A stretch of DNA of 64,000 nucleotides. It comes from Diploptera punctata. Taxonomy: Eukaryota; Arthropoda; Insecta; Blattodea; Blaberidae. The notes below the pieces were generated by a model. It had not been told where the DNA came from. It did no database searches and saw nothing but the letters and a program-made list of their open reading frames with translations. Each line of letters begins with the position of its first letter. Positions within the stretch are counted from its first letter, which is position 1. Where the stretch lies: the NCBI GenBank assembly GCA_030220185.1, contig JASPKZ010007525.1, positions 558,001 through 622,000 on the forward strand. Reading direction: 5' to 3'. A program made the position numbers and the translations under genes. Shown here piece after piece: positions 35,014 through 45,460 of the stretch.

Positions 35014-35164
35014 GGTATGCTGGTAGTGCTGCCTATTGGTACACTGCATGATGGATTGCCTGTTCCAACTTCACGAGCTTGTGTAATTACAACACCAGAG
35101 GGTGTATAGATCGTGGACACCTTGACGTTAGGATTAGTTGCAGATGGAATGCCATTCATTGTGC
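35014..35164 (-). CDS. Host exon, N-terminal cytoplasmic tail, upstream of membrane-anchor exon
   Basis: On the minus strand, an acceptor (TTATTACAG) precedes GC-ACA-ATG at 35164, and the donor is CATACC|GTAAGTTC at 35014/35013. The 151-nt exon has one open frame: TMNGIPSATNPNVKV, STIYTPSGVVITQAREV, GTGNPSCSVPIGSTTSIP. It ends with two bases (CC) that complete a codon with the first G of the exon at 6408-6591, so the two join in frame. The internal ATG has A at -3 and could be the initiator, giving a hydrophilic tail of about 48 residues before that exon. The other two frames contain stops. It is GC-richer than its surroundings. The protein is unidentified; the M13-like idea comes only from the downstream exon. 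Confidence 0.6.
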
Positions 35165-35227
35165 CTGTAATAACATAAATAATCTTTTCACTATATAGTT
35201 ACAATAAAATGGTTCTCTTTTTAGAAT

Positions 35228-35539
35228 CCATCCATAGTAATTCTGTCCGAAGGCATGCTATGCTTGCAGCTTTACTAGGGAATTGTAGGTGTGGTAGCTT
35301 CCCGTTGCTTTCCACACCGGTGAAGGATGATGATGATGATGATGATAATGATAAAGATGATGATGATGGCCATATGATTTCGGGGACCGTTTGGGCCTTA
35401 AAGTTTTCCTGAAATTTGTCTTACAGGTGAGGAAAAACCCGATAAAAACCTCACCCAGAAAAACTGTCCCGACCGGGGATAGAACCCGTTCCCGCTGCGT
35501 GACAAGGCAGCACGCTACCTCGAGACCACAGCGGTGGAC
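35228..35539 (-). mobile_element. SINE family A, 13-bp TSD
   Basis: A minus-strand copy: tRNA-like head (inverse at 35460-35539), TCACCTGTAAGACAAATTTC body, (ATG)n block at 35327-35368 and ATCCATCCATAG tail. The target duplication CTCTTTTTAGAAT is at 35215-35227 and 35540-35552, exact. It sits only 50 bp upstream of the acceptor of exon 35014-35164. Confidence 0.92.
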
Positions 35540-35552
35540 CTCTTTTTAGAAT

Positions 35553-35997
35553 AACATAAGAAAGGGTTACGATGAGGAATCATCCTATTTATTATTTCAG
35601 AAGTACTTTAATTATTTCTGGGTTAACAATATTTATAGCTGGTCGTAAAGCTAATTGTGAGTATGATTTAAAGAAGATTATTGCCCTCTTATTTTTTGTG
35701 TCATAAACTGTTTGGCTTATGACAGGTGTAGTTTTAATGCCACATTCATTAAGGTCTCTATCCTCAACCAACATATTCCGTCCGGTACATATCTACGATA
35801 TCCTGTTCCATAAGATCTATCTGAATATTAATATTCCCAACTATGCCTATTTTTTTCCTAATAGTCATTTCTCCAATGTTTTTCTATAACTTTTTGAAAA
35901 CATTTCTACTGTCACCCATTCGAGGCATAAATTGCATTTTTGTCACTAATATTGATAAAAGTACTTAATTTATTGCACATACTAATTATATATATGT
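35553..35997. other. No recognised feature
   Basis: A minus-strand open stretch (35592-35774) has no recognisable motif. Confidence 0.35.
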
Positions 35998-36343
35998 GTC
36001 CACCGCTGTGGTCTCGAGGTAGCGTGATGCCTTGTCACGCAGCGGGCCCGGGTTCGATCCCTGGTCGGGGCAGTTTTTCTGGGCGAGGTTTTTATCGGGT
36101 TTTTCCTCACCTGTAAGACAAATTTCAGGAAAACTTGAAGGCCCAAACTGTCCCCGAAATCATATGGCCATCATCATCATCATCCTTATCATTATCATCA
36201 TCATCATCATCATCCTTGACCGGTGTGGAAAGCAACGGGAAGCTACCACACCAATTCCCTAGTAAAGCTGCAAGCATATCATGAAAATGCTATGATTACA
36301 GTGAAGGACCTGCATTCGGGCAGAATTACTATGGATGGATGGA
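35998..36343 (+). mobile_element. SINE family A, full-length
   Basis: Head GTCCACCGCTGTGGTCTCGA with A-box-like GAGGTAGCGTGATG and B box GGGTTCGATCCC; body CTCACCTGTAAGACAAAT; (ATC)n block 36167-36216; tail of GGAT repeats merging into (AT)n at 36341-36363. Confidence 0.9.
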
Positions 36344-36368
36344 TATATATATATATATATATATGAAT

Positions 36369-38530
36369 ATATGCATTTTATCAGTATTGACTCCAGATAG
36401 GCCTAATAAATGGAATTATCTTAACATATGGATTTCGTTGCTGGAATCTTCAGATGACAATGTGGCAAATGAAGAAGAAACTGATATAAATAAGGAATGG
36501 GAGGCTATAAGAGATAATATTAAATTGTCAGCATCAGAAAGCATTGGTTGTTTAAAAAAGAGGCAAAACAAGAAATGGTTTGATGAGGAATGTGCCGACA
36601 TTGTAAAGAAAAGAAAGCTAGCAAAAATGAAATGGTTACACGAGCCAAATGAGGTAAATTCAGGGCAATTGGGTAGTATTAGACGGGAAACCACCAAGTT
36701 ACTACAGAGTAAAAAGAGGGAATATTTGAGAGAGAAGATTAATGAACTTGAAATGAACGCACAAAATAGGAACATTAGAGAATTATATCAGGGAATTAGT
36801 ATAGAGAGGAAAGGGCTTCAGGCTAGAACAAACATAATTCGGAAAGAAAATGGGGATATGATTGCAGATTCCAGGAGTATATTAAATAGATGGAACAGTT
36901 ACTTTAATCAGCTATTAAATGTACATACAGAACAGGACATTGAGGAGAATAATTTACAGACAGCAGAAATGCTAGTCGCAGAACCAAATGCATTAGAGGT
37001 TGAAATAGCGATTGAAAAATTGAAGATGTATAAAGCATCAGGTTCAGATGAGATCCCAGCAGAACTGTTAAAATCAGGGGGAGAAAAATTGATGGACAAG
37101 ATACGCTGGTTGCTTAGTATGATTTGGAAAAAAAAAAGCTATTCCAGATGAATGGAAGGAATCAATTATCGTACCAATTTATAGGAAAGGAGATAAAACT
37201 GATTGCAACAACTACAGGGGCATCTCATTACTTTCAACTTCGTACAAAATTCTTACAAATATATTAGTAAGCAGACTTACTCCCTATATTGATGACATTC
37301 TAGTAGATCATCAATGTGCATTTAGAAGAAACAGGTCTACAACAGATCAGATTTTTAGTATAAGACAGATTTTAGAAAAGAAATGGGAATATAATGGTAC
37401 TGTACATCAACTATATGTAGACTTCAAAAAAGCATATGATTCAATTAAGAGGGAGAAGTTATATAGTAACCTGCTGGAGTTCGGAATTCCTAAAAAGTTA
37501 GTTGGACTTATACGAATGTGTCTAAATGGCACAAAGAGTAGGGTGCGTGTAGGCAAACGGTTTTCGGCCACTTTTGAAATCCAGAATGGGTTGAAGCAAG
37601 GAGATGCACTATCTCCTCTACCTCGTATTTAATTTTGTACTAGAGCATGCCATTAAATCTTTAGAGAAAGAGGAAGGCTCACAACTCAATGGTATTAATA
37701 AGCTGTTTAGTTTATGCTGATGAAGTAGTATTATTGGCCGATAGCGAGGAGATACTAAAGGACAACACGCACACACTATTGAGTAACACTAAGAAATTAG
37801 GACTGGAAGTAAATATCAATAAAACTAAATATATGGTCACACGTAGAAATTCATTATATAATGGAAATGGACAGCTAATGACAAATGAGGGAAATTTTGA
37901 GAAAGTGGCTGAGTTCAAATACCTAGGAACAATAATCGCAAATAGGAATGAGATGCACAAAAAAATTAAACATAGGCTCAATTCTGGAAATGCGTGCTAT
38001 TATGCATTGCAGAGTCCCTTGATGTCCCAACTCCTTTTAAAAAACGTTAAACTGAAAATATATAAAACTATTATTCTACCAGTTATATTATATGGGTGCG
38101 AAACATGGACTCTTACTTTAAGGGAGGAAAGGAGATTACAAGTATTTGAGAATAAAGTACTTAGGAAAATTTTTGGACCAAAGAGAGATGAACAGACAGG
38201 TGAATGGAGAATACTACATAACAATGAACTACATGATCTTTATAGGAAGCCAGATATAATAAGAACAGTTAAGTCTCGTAGACTGCGATGGGCAGGACAT
38301 GTTGCACGTATGGGGAATGAAAAACTTGCATGGAAGCTTCTTGTAGGAAAGCCAGAGGAAAACGCCCAGTTGGTAGACCAAGAATGAGGTGGGAGAATAA
38401 CATTAACTATGATTTGAGGGACGTAGATTATACGGGGAATGATTGGAAAGTATTAGCTCAGGGTAGGGATGTATGGAGAGCTTATGTCCGCGCGGCCATG
38501 AACCTACGGCCAGTGAGTAAGTAAATAAGT
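36369..38530 (+). pseudogene. LINE family X, copy 2: linker, RT and C-terminus, four frameshifts
   Basis: The longest copy. 36390-37130 is the endonuclease-RT linker and RT start (LPNKWFDEEC-like region, NRWNSYFNQLLNVH, SGSDEIPAELLK). After the A-run at 37129-37137 the frame shifts and the RT continues (DEWKESIIVPIYRKGD, NYRGISLLSTSYKI, HQLYVDFKKAYDSI, GLKQGDALSPL). A 4-bp insertion near 37622-37625 and one extra T near 37705 shift it again. The catalytic box then reads YADE (37713-37724), not YADD. A missing base near 38357 separates the GRPRMRWENNI end. It ends with a GTAA-type tail. The endonuclease domain is absent. Inactive: four frame breaks and a changed catalytic residue. Confidence 0.9.
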
Positions 38531-38645
38531 AAATATGGATTTCGTTGTATCGATAAAAGACAAGGGAGACATGTTAGGAACAGTCAAATTAGAAAAGAAT
38601 GAGTATCTATTGGAACGTTACGTAACATAATAGATGTAAAATTAC

Positions 38646-39327
38646 TAGGGCTGAGAAACAGTATCGTCCCACACCGTAGCCGAGTGGTTAAGGCAAGAAG
38701 CCTTGGCGCAGAGCTACGGGACTTGTGCTGGTTCGAGTCCTCATGGGGAAATACATTTTCTCATGGAATTTCGGCCAGTATGGGACCGTTGCCCACCCAG
38801 CATCCTGAGGAATTTGGGTAACTACAATAAGTAGCGACTCCAAGTTGAGATGACTAGTTATAACGGCTGGGGGAGCCGACATGCTGATCACATGTCACCT
38901 ATAAACTGGCTAGATGATCGTCTACCTCTGTAATTAACACATGTGGATGTGAGGCCAGCATCCGGATGTTAGGCCAAGGGCCTTCTAGGCCTGTCGCGCT
39001 TGGAGTTTTTTTTGAAAAAAAGGTATCGGTATCAGGGTAGTAACTAATTTCTATACACATTGTTTACAAAATGTGGTCTTTGTCGAGCGTCTCCACTGCC
39101 TGCTCGGAGCGGGGAGTGTGTATGTTCGACTCTCCTCAGTGATAGACCTGTTTACGTGACGTGTGGTTGTATCAGAATGTCGAAACAAGAACTGTGCAAA
39201 GATGAGTCCATTCTTACACAAAGCGGACTGTAGTAGAAGTCTGTCCCGAGTAGCGCGTGTCAACGTGCAGTTTGTAAACACAGCGGTCTAAGTATGATGC
39301 TGTAACCCATACTTTTTTTCAGCCCTA
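38646..39327 (-). mobile_element. hAT-like MITE, copy 2, split by a SINE
   Basis: The inverse of the MITE at 1778-2107. Left end TAGGGCTGAGAAACAG (38646), right end CAGCCCTA (39320-39327). Flanking 8-mers aaaattac (38638-38645) and gaaattac (39328-39335) match at 7 of 8. SINE-C occupies 38667-39017. The minus-strand frame within it has no recognised domain and is shared with copy 1. Confidence 0.85.
38667..39017 (+). mobile_element. SINE family C inside the hAT-like MITE
   Basis: Head TAGCCGAGTGGTTAAGG with B box GGTTCGAGTCC; body TTTCGGCCAGTATGGGACC. Short near-identical flanks AAACAGTATCG (38656-38666) and AAAAGGTATCG (39018-39028) look like its target duplication (9 of 11). Confidence 0.85.
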
Positions 39328-39335
39328 GAAATTAC

Positions 39336-39946
39336 GATGTGACCATATAAAAGTTAATTGTTCCTAAAATAAGATTTTACACCTTACATTAGTTTGAAAT
39401 GTAATAGTTCTGCGGATAAAACAATAAGCGAGAGTAAATTAATTTGTGTAATTGATCACATTATGATATATTGAAACAAAGCGAGTTGACTGAGATGGTA
39501 ATATATTATCGAGGTCCCGAGTTCAAAGCCCGAGACGGACAAATCTCACTGGTTACTTTTTTTTGATAAGATGCGAAGACAAATGCTAATTGGAGTTTTA
39601 TTATCGAGACTTATGTCATGATATTAAAATTCAGTTAATTTGAGCAGAAAGAAAACATTACACAACTATAAAATTACACACCAGCCAAAGAATCTGGCCG
39701 CGGTATGTGCTTTACTCTATAAATGAGAATAAAAAAAAATCATTTTTGTAGATGTGCCCATGCATAAATATGTTAAAGTAAAAATCAGATTTGAATTACC
39801 GGTACCTAATTTGTTTTAAGTTCGATAACAAAATATATAATGTTAAATAAAATTATTACTTTTATTAATACTGATTCACATGTCTTAAAAATATTTCAAG
39901 TTATCATTTCTCAATCTTGCTATTTTGTACGATAGTATGTTCTGTC
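39336..39946. other. No gene; tRNA-like relic 39484-39545
   Basis: GAGTTGACTGAGATGGTAA and GTCCCGAGTTCAAAGCCCG resemble D- and T-arms of a decayed tRNA-like head. Nothing else. Confidence 0.4.
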
Positions 39947-40274
39947 GTCCACCGCTGTGGTTTCGAGGTAGCCTGCTGCCTTGTCACGCAGCGGGCCCGG
40001 GTTCGATCCCCGGTCGGGACAGTTTTTCTGGGTGAGGTTTTTATCGGGGTTTTTCCTCACCTGTAAGACAAATGTCAGGAAAAGTTTAAGGCCCAAAACT
40101 GTCCCCGAGAAATCATATGGTCATCATTATTATCACCATCATCATCCTTCACCGGTGCGGGAAGCTACCACACCTACAATTCTCTAGTAAAGCAACAAGC
40201 ATAATATGAAAATGCTATGATTGCAGTGAAGGACCTGCCTTCGGGCAGAATTACTATGGATGGATGGATGGATG
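39947..40274 (+). mobile_element. SINE family A, full-length
   Basis: Same order as 35998-36343: GTCCACCGCTGTGG head, GGGTTCGATCCCCGG B box, TCACCTGTAAGACAAATG body, (GGAT)4 tail at 40258-40273. ATGTTCT flanks both sides as a probable short target duplication. Confidence 0.9.
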
Positions 40275-40284
40275 TTCTTTCATA

Positions 40285-40683
40285 CTTATAGGAATGATGA
40301 CCATGATTGAAAGTTCAGTTTCCTAAATTTCGGGGTTGCCAACCTATAAATAACTAAGTAACTATACTGTAAAGTAAAGCGATCCCACAACAGGCCCGGA
40401 GGCCCTTGGGGTAGTAGGAGGTTAAGGCTCCCACTTGTTCTAGACAATCGGCACTTTATGACAGCCGGGTTGTCAGCCCTGCGTGACGGCCGCCTTTACC
40501 CCCAGAACAAGCGTCTGGTACTCATTTCCGTTAGAGGCTGTGTCGACCCTAGGTCCAAAGTGCCGCCAGACGGTTTGGGTCAGTTTAAAAATCCTGACCC
40601 CAACAGGACTTGAACCCTCGACCCTCCGGCTTGTAGCTCAGTGCCTTAACCACTACGCTACGGCGACTGTAATATTACAAATT
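40285..40683 (-). repeat. Repeat family R, fragment E, split by SINE-D
   Basis: 40285-40372 (ACCATGATTGAAAGTTCA, TTCGGGGTTGCCAACC) and 40673-40683 (TATTACAAATT) form one end of family R. They are separated by SINE-D with the 7-bp duplication ACTGTAA. Confidence 0.7.
40373..40665 (-). mobile_element. SINE family D, copy 2
   Basis: Minus-strand head (GTAGCGTAGTGGTTAAG; B box GGGTTCAAGTCC) and body as at 26301-26602. Target duplication ACTGTAA at 40366-40372 and 40666-40672. Confidence 0.88.
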
Positions 40684-40689
40684 AAACTA

Positions 40690-40953
40690 ATGAATATGAG
40701 AAGACAGAAAACAACAGAGATCTGGCCCGAATTTTATTCTACAGATGCAATGATAAATAGAACATGGATGGAAACCAACCAAGATCTACGTCAATTTGTA
40801 AATTCCCTAGCAAGGCATGGATACCACCACAAAGTATGTAATATGAAGACCTACTACGACCCTAACTCAACATGTGTATGTGAACTTTGTGAACTATCTT
40901 GTAATCATTACCACATTACAACATGTAAAAAAACTATCCAAGTCAATAATTGA
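40690..40953 (+). pseudogene. LINE C-terminal fragment with CCHC-like end
   Basis: The frame reads TTEIWPEFYSTDAM, DLRQFVNSLARHGYHH and STCVCELCELSCNHYHITTC. The C-terminal CxC...H...C pattern and the preceding (I/L)TGHG-like segment are typical of the tail of R1/jockey-type LINE polymerases. The frame formally extends upstream through SINE-D, but that part is not protein. Confidence 0.6.
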
Positions 40954-41066
40954 GACATGCAGTTAGTGTTATCACTGTGAAAACTAAGTGTAGGAAGACT
41001 CTAACCTTAGTTAGTTCTACGCACAACTTGTGCGCATTTTTACACGCTTTATATTAGCTTGACCTG

Positions 41067-41331
<265 letters not shown>

Positions 41332-41800
41332 GTGTTACGGAATCTTTCAACGCGATTTTCACCCACTTAAAATCATTGGATCGACTTGAAACTTTGTATA
41401 CTTTGTAAAGGACCCGTGACAATACAATTATTTCATATTTAATTTCTAAAATCCTGGCCAGAATCATCAGAAAATCAAAAAAAGTGTCTTTGTATCTATG
41501 TAACGGAATCTTTGAACACGATTTTCACCCACTTAGAAACTTTGTATACTTGTAAAGGACCCGTGACAATACAATATTTTCACATTTGTTTCTAAAGTCC
41601 TGGCCAAAATCGTCAGAAAATAAAAAAAGTGTCTTTGTATCTATGTAACGGAATCTTTGAACACGATTTTCACCCACTTAGAAACATTGGATCGACTTGA
41701 AACTTTGTATACTTGTAAAGGACCAGTGACAATACAATAATTTCATATTTTGTTTCTACAATCCTGGCCAGAATCATCAGAAAAAAAATTAAATCTGGTA
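41332..41800 (+). repeat. Three tandem copies of a 144-167-bp unit
   Basis: GATTTTCACCCACTTA recurs at about 41353, 41520 and 41664, followed each time by GAAACTTTGTATACTT, GTGACAATACAAT and CTGGCCA. The second unit lacks about 20 bp. It directly follows the tetranucleotide tract. Confidence 0.85.
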
Positions 41801-41835
41801 TAATAGCTTGCGGACTTGTCGACTTTTAGTCAATC

Positions 41836-41925
41836 GTTGTAAGAGCTCAGTTGGTAGAGCGGTGAACTCTAGTGGTATATAGTTTCAGTAATCCATAGGT
41901 CGCTGGTTCAAATCCGGCTGGGAAG
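41836..41925 (+). other. Tyr-tRNA-like pseudogene with intron-like insert
   Basis: GCTCAGTTGGTAGAGCGGTG (41845-41864), then ATCCATAGGTCGCTGGTTCA (41891-41910) and AATCCGGC strongly resemble a tRNA-Tyr gene, with about 20 bases between the anticodon region and ATCC that correspond to the usual tRNA-Tyr intron. The anticodon is changed and the acceptor arms do not pair, so it is a relic or a SINE head. Confidence 0.6.
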
Positions 41926-42029
41926 ATTTTTTTAGAAGAGTAATACTTTTAGCTCATACTACAATAGTATCGAATTTAAAGATATTTACATTTTTATCTT
42001 ATTCTGTAAAATATTAAAACTAAAAAAAA

Positions 42030-42465
42030 ATAAAACATAAGTAATAGTTTTAAAAAACTAAAGCAACACGCTTTATTAGAAAACCGAACTAAAAAGATGA
42101 AAAATAATTTTAATTTCAAACACGCTGGGGATAAAATTAAAGTGGTCAACAAAAAGAAAATAATTTTATCATCAAAAGCGTGGGGTGCTTTTTATGATTT
42201 TTACATTTTCTTCTTAGAGATTTTACTTTTACCGATATCTGTTTATTATCAAATATATTAATTGATATAGAGTACCCCACGCTTTTGATGGTAAAATGAT
42301 TTTCTTTTTTGTTGATAACTCTAGTTAATTCTATATGTGTTTGGAGATGATTTTTTGTTGACCATTTTAATTTTATCCCAAGCGTGTTGGAAATTAAAAT
42401 TATTTTTCATTTTTTAGTTCGGTTTTCTAATAAAGCGTGTTGTTTTAGTTTTTAAAATTATTATT
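42030..42465. repeat. Foldback element with AACACGCTTTATTAG ends
   Basis: The left arm (about 42048-42190) and right arm (about 42270-42460) are inverted copies with AACACGCTTTATTAGAAAAC, CCGAACTAAAAA, GATAAAATTAAA, GGTCAACAAAAA and AAAAGCGTGGGGT in order. The left arm lacks about 48 bases present in the right arm between two TCAACAAAAA copies, consistent with a microhomology deletion. Confidence 0.8.
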
Positions 42466-42489
42466 TATTTTATATATACTATTACAATT

Positions 42490-42970
42490 TACCTACCTAG
42501 GGCGGGAAGTAAACCACTTCCCTTTATGTATACTACATACAATATATATACAACAATTTATTCAAAAGGTAGTGCTAATATAAATTATACGAAACAAATC
42601 ACTGCATTTTAAATGAACTGAACTTTATTTTAAACAATATAAAACAATACATTTTATGCCTGATTGGTGTCACGGCCTGGTGTAGTCTCTACTAAATTAT
42701 TTTCGGCATTTACTGTATAGATACATTGACCAGACTGCTAACACCAGTCAGTTGTTTATAATGAACGCAAATATTTCAAACAAATATGTTATTATTTTAC
42801 AATTATTTATTATTTTAAAAACCATCTTGCAAAAAAAATGTACAAACACACGTTTGTGAAGTGTTTTACAGAATCTCGGAAATTAAAAACCTGGCTATCG
42901 CTCAGTTTTTATCATTTCCTCGCTTTTGTAAAACCACTTCCCAATCTCGTATTGTAATATACAATTGTAA
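42490..42970 (-). repeat. Repeat family R, copy C
   Basis: Inverse orientation, with ACGAAACAAATCACTGCATT, GTTTATAATGAACGCAAATA, GTTTGTGAAGTGTTTTACAG and ACCACTTCCCAATCTCG in the same order as copy B. The end with the splice-donor-like motif is missing. Confidence 0.68.
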
Positions 42971-43087
42971 TCGACTTTTTTTCCGAATTGGGGAATCTTG
43001 ATTTTACCGTGTGGGTTACCTACCTAATTCTCGCAAGGATTCTTTTATAATGGCTTCTTAACATTACTATTGCTACATTGGTACCAG

Positions 43088-43445
43088 GCCTATTGTACTA
43101 CTATAGCTTATGGAACTCCAATACCATAGTCAAGGTCTTTCATTGTCCCCTTCGTCAGCCAACCGAGTCCAGTCCAAATCTCAGATAATCCGTTCCCTAA
43201 CATACATCCGAATATTATCCTTTCACCTACGTAAAGTTTTCCCTCCCCCCCAAGATTTCCCAATACAATTTTATAAACAATTCTACTGTCACCCAATCGA
43301 GTTACATGACCTGCCCATATCAATCTTCTAGGCTTAATAATCCTGTAGGACAACGATATAAATTATGGAATTTTTCATTCTGAAGTTACTTCCCATCTCC
43401 TTTCTCTCTCCCTATGGGACCGAATTTTCGTCTTAGTATTCTATT
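43088..43445 (-). pseudogene. LINE C-terminal fragment
   Basis: The minus strand reads VIKSRR-like KPRRLIWAGHVTRLGDS, then a degraded GKP/GRP region and ...DYGIGVP at the end. It is a different LINE from family X, which follows it at 43466. Confidence 0.68.
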
Positions 43446-43465
43446 TTCGAATAACTGCTATTACT

Positions 43466-43935
43466 ACTAACTAACTAACTCACTCACTGGAACTATCGAA
43501 CCCGTAGGTTCATGGCCGCGCAGACAAGCTCTCCATACAACCTTATCCTGAGTCAATGCTTTCCAGTCATCCCCTGTATAACCTACTTCCCTCAAATCAT
43601 GGTTAATGTTATTCTCCCACCTCATTCTTGGCCAACCAACTGGATGTTTCTTCTGGTTTTCCTACAAGAAGTTTTCATGCACCTCTATCATTCCCTAATC
43701 GTGCCACATGTTCTGCCTATCGCAATTTACGAAACTTAACTGCTTTTTTTTATATCTGCCTTCCTATAAAAACCATGTAGCTCACCGTTAAGTAGTATTC
43801 TCCATTCACCTGTCGGTTTATCTCTCCTGGTCCAAAAATTTTCCCAGAACTTTATTCTGAAATACTCGTAATTTCCTTTCCTCCCTTAAATAAGAGTCTA
43901 TGTTTCGCATCCATATACAGTAACTGGAAGAATAA
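43466..43935 (-). pseudogene. LINE family X, minus-strand 3' end
   Basis: The minus strand matches the last 450 bp of family X (GRPRMRW and GDDWK regions degraded) and ends with (GTTA)n at 43466-43481. Several frame breaks. Confidence 0.78.
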
Positions 43936-44206
43936 CAAATATTGTAATACTAATGTGATACTATTGTAAAACTACTAACAATAATAAATTCCTGTGTAAA
44001 ATTTCAATTGAATTTGTTAGAGTTTTGGAACTTGAATTTGTTTCCGAGATAAGGTGCAATTTAACGAAGAAATACTATCAGCCGTGAGCGAATCTTTCTA
44101 AAATTCCATTTCCTAGATTTTCATGTTAATTTATTCCCTTGATAGCACATCGTAATTACTATAAAATATAAGCACGGTATACTGCATTTGAGATTGTGTT
44201 ATTTAC
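43936..44206. other. No recognised feature
   Basis: Nothing supported. Confidence 0.35.
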
Positions 44207-44348
44207 CTTTGGCAAGATGACACTTGGTCCATTGGCCGGATGTAAATCAGAACTCGCCACTTGTGTTTGACTTAATGCGCGGACTCGAGGTGGTAGCAAT
44301 TTACATTTAATGCCGATCTCACCGAGGGAGTCAAGTACTCGTAGGTTA
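44207..44348 (-). CDS. Candidate host exon (unidentified)
   Basis: A 142-nt minus-strand segment between TTATGACAG (acceptor) and CCAAAG|GTAAATAAC (donor). One frame is open throughout: NLRVLDSLGEIGIKCKL, LPPRVRALSQTQVA, SSDLHPANGPSVILPK; the other two have stops. It is clearly GC-richer than its flanks. As read it ends in phase 0, whereas the exon at 35014-35164 needs one incoming base, so the two do not join directly in frame. It may be an untranslated or alternative exon, belong to another gene, or need an intervening exon. Protein not recognised. Confidence 0.4.
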
Positions 44349-44670
44349 CTGTCATAACAAATTCATGCTCAATAACATCGCTACTTCCCACACATCAATA
44401 TTACTCTACCTTATCATTGTCAGTGGCGCACTTTCCTTCCACACGTCATCTTTTTTAAATACAATCTAAACTTACAACTTCTAAACGCGATGTAAGTGTA
44501 TTTTCCTGAGCCTAACCCCGGTCTATGTAAAGTATCATTAATGCCAAAAGTAGCAAAACTCATACAATAATAAAACTATATTATGTACTAGCTGTACTCT
44601 GCCACACGTTGCTGTCGCTAAGTCAGGTTAAATGGAAAGATTGTTATTCATTGCCGTAAAATATGTAGTG

Positions 44671-44751
44671 TAGTGGGTTGCTTTTACGTCCAATAGATAG
44701 AGCTGTTTTTCATTTTTCAAGAAAGCATATTTTTACATATAACAGGTAAGT

Positions 44752-44824
<73 letters not shown>

Positions 44825-45018
44825 ACGCACGTATTCGAATGCAACGTTGTGTCAAAATTTTAAAGCACCCGGTAAAGAACTTTCGGATATTTGAGATTTT
44901 GAACAAACGAACATTTACATTTTTACTCTCAAGTTGGTCTTCCGAGTTGAAGTTGCTTTTACATCCGATAGATGGAACTGTTTTTCATTTTTAAAATATA
45001 TTTCTCCTCTCACAGGTA

Positions 45019-45067
<49 letters not shown>

Positions 45068-45460
45068 AACACGTGCGTTCGCATGCTACCTTGTGTCAAA
45101 ATTTCAAAGCAGCCGGTAAAGAACTTTCGGAGATTTCACATTTTGAACAAACGAACATTTACAGTTTTACTCTTAAGTTGTTCTTCCGGGCTGAAGTTGC
45201 TTTTACGTCCAATAGTTAAAGCTATTTTAAATTTTTTAAGATCCTTTTACCTCTCACAGGCATTCGAATGCAACGTTATGTCAAAATTTGAAAGCAATCG
45301 GTAGGGAACTTTCGAAGATTTGAAAATTTGAACAAACGAACATTTACAGTTTTACTCATAAGTTGGTCTTCCGGGCTGAAGTTGCTTTTACGTCCAATAT
45401 TTTAAAAATATTTTTACCTCTCACAGGTATGACACACATATATATATATATATATATAGA
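44671..45460 (+). repeat. Four diverged tandem units with internal (AC)n/(AT)n
   Basis: GTTGCTTTTACGTCC-like sequence recurs at about 44678, 44950, 45195 and 45376. Each is followed by CTCTCACAGG, a CA/TA microsatellite of different length, AATGCAACGTT, GGTAAAGAACTTTCGG and AACAAACGAACATTTACA. Spacing shrinks from 271 to 181 bp with microsatellite length. The AACAAACGAACATTTACA end resembles conserved 3' ends of many arthropod LINEs; not proven. Confidence 0.75.

Noticed and set aside
40483..40690. N-terminal half of a 156-codon frame
   Set aside because: It reads through SINE-D on the opposite strand; only the C-terminal part (40690-40953) looks like LINE protein.
41440..41800. CTGATGA ... 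GAAAC on the minus strand in each of three tandem units, like a hammerhead core
   Set aside because: The sequence between the boxes (CTGGCCAG) cannot form a helix II with a loop next to GAAA, and no helix I/III partners are seen.
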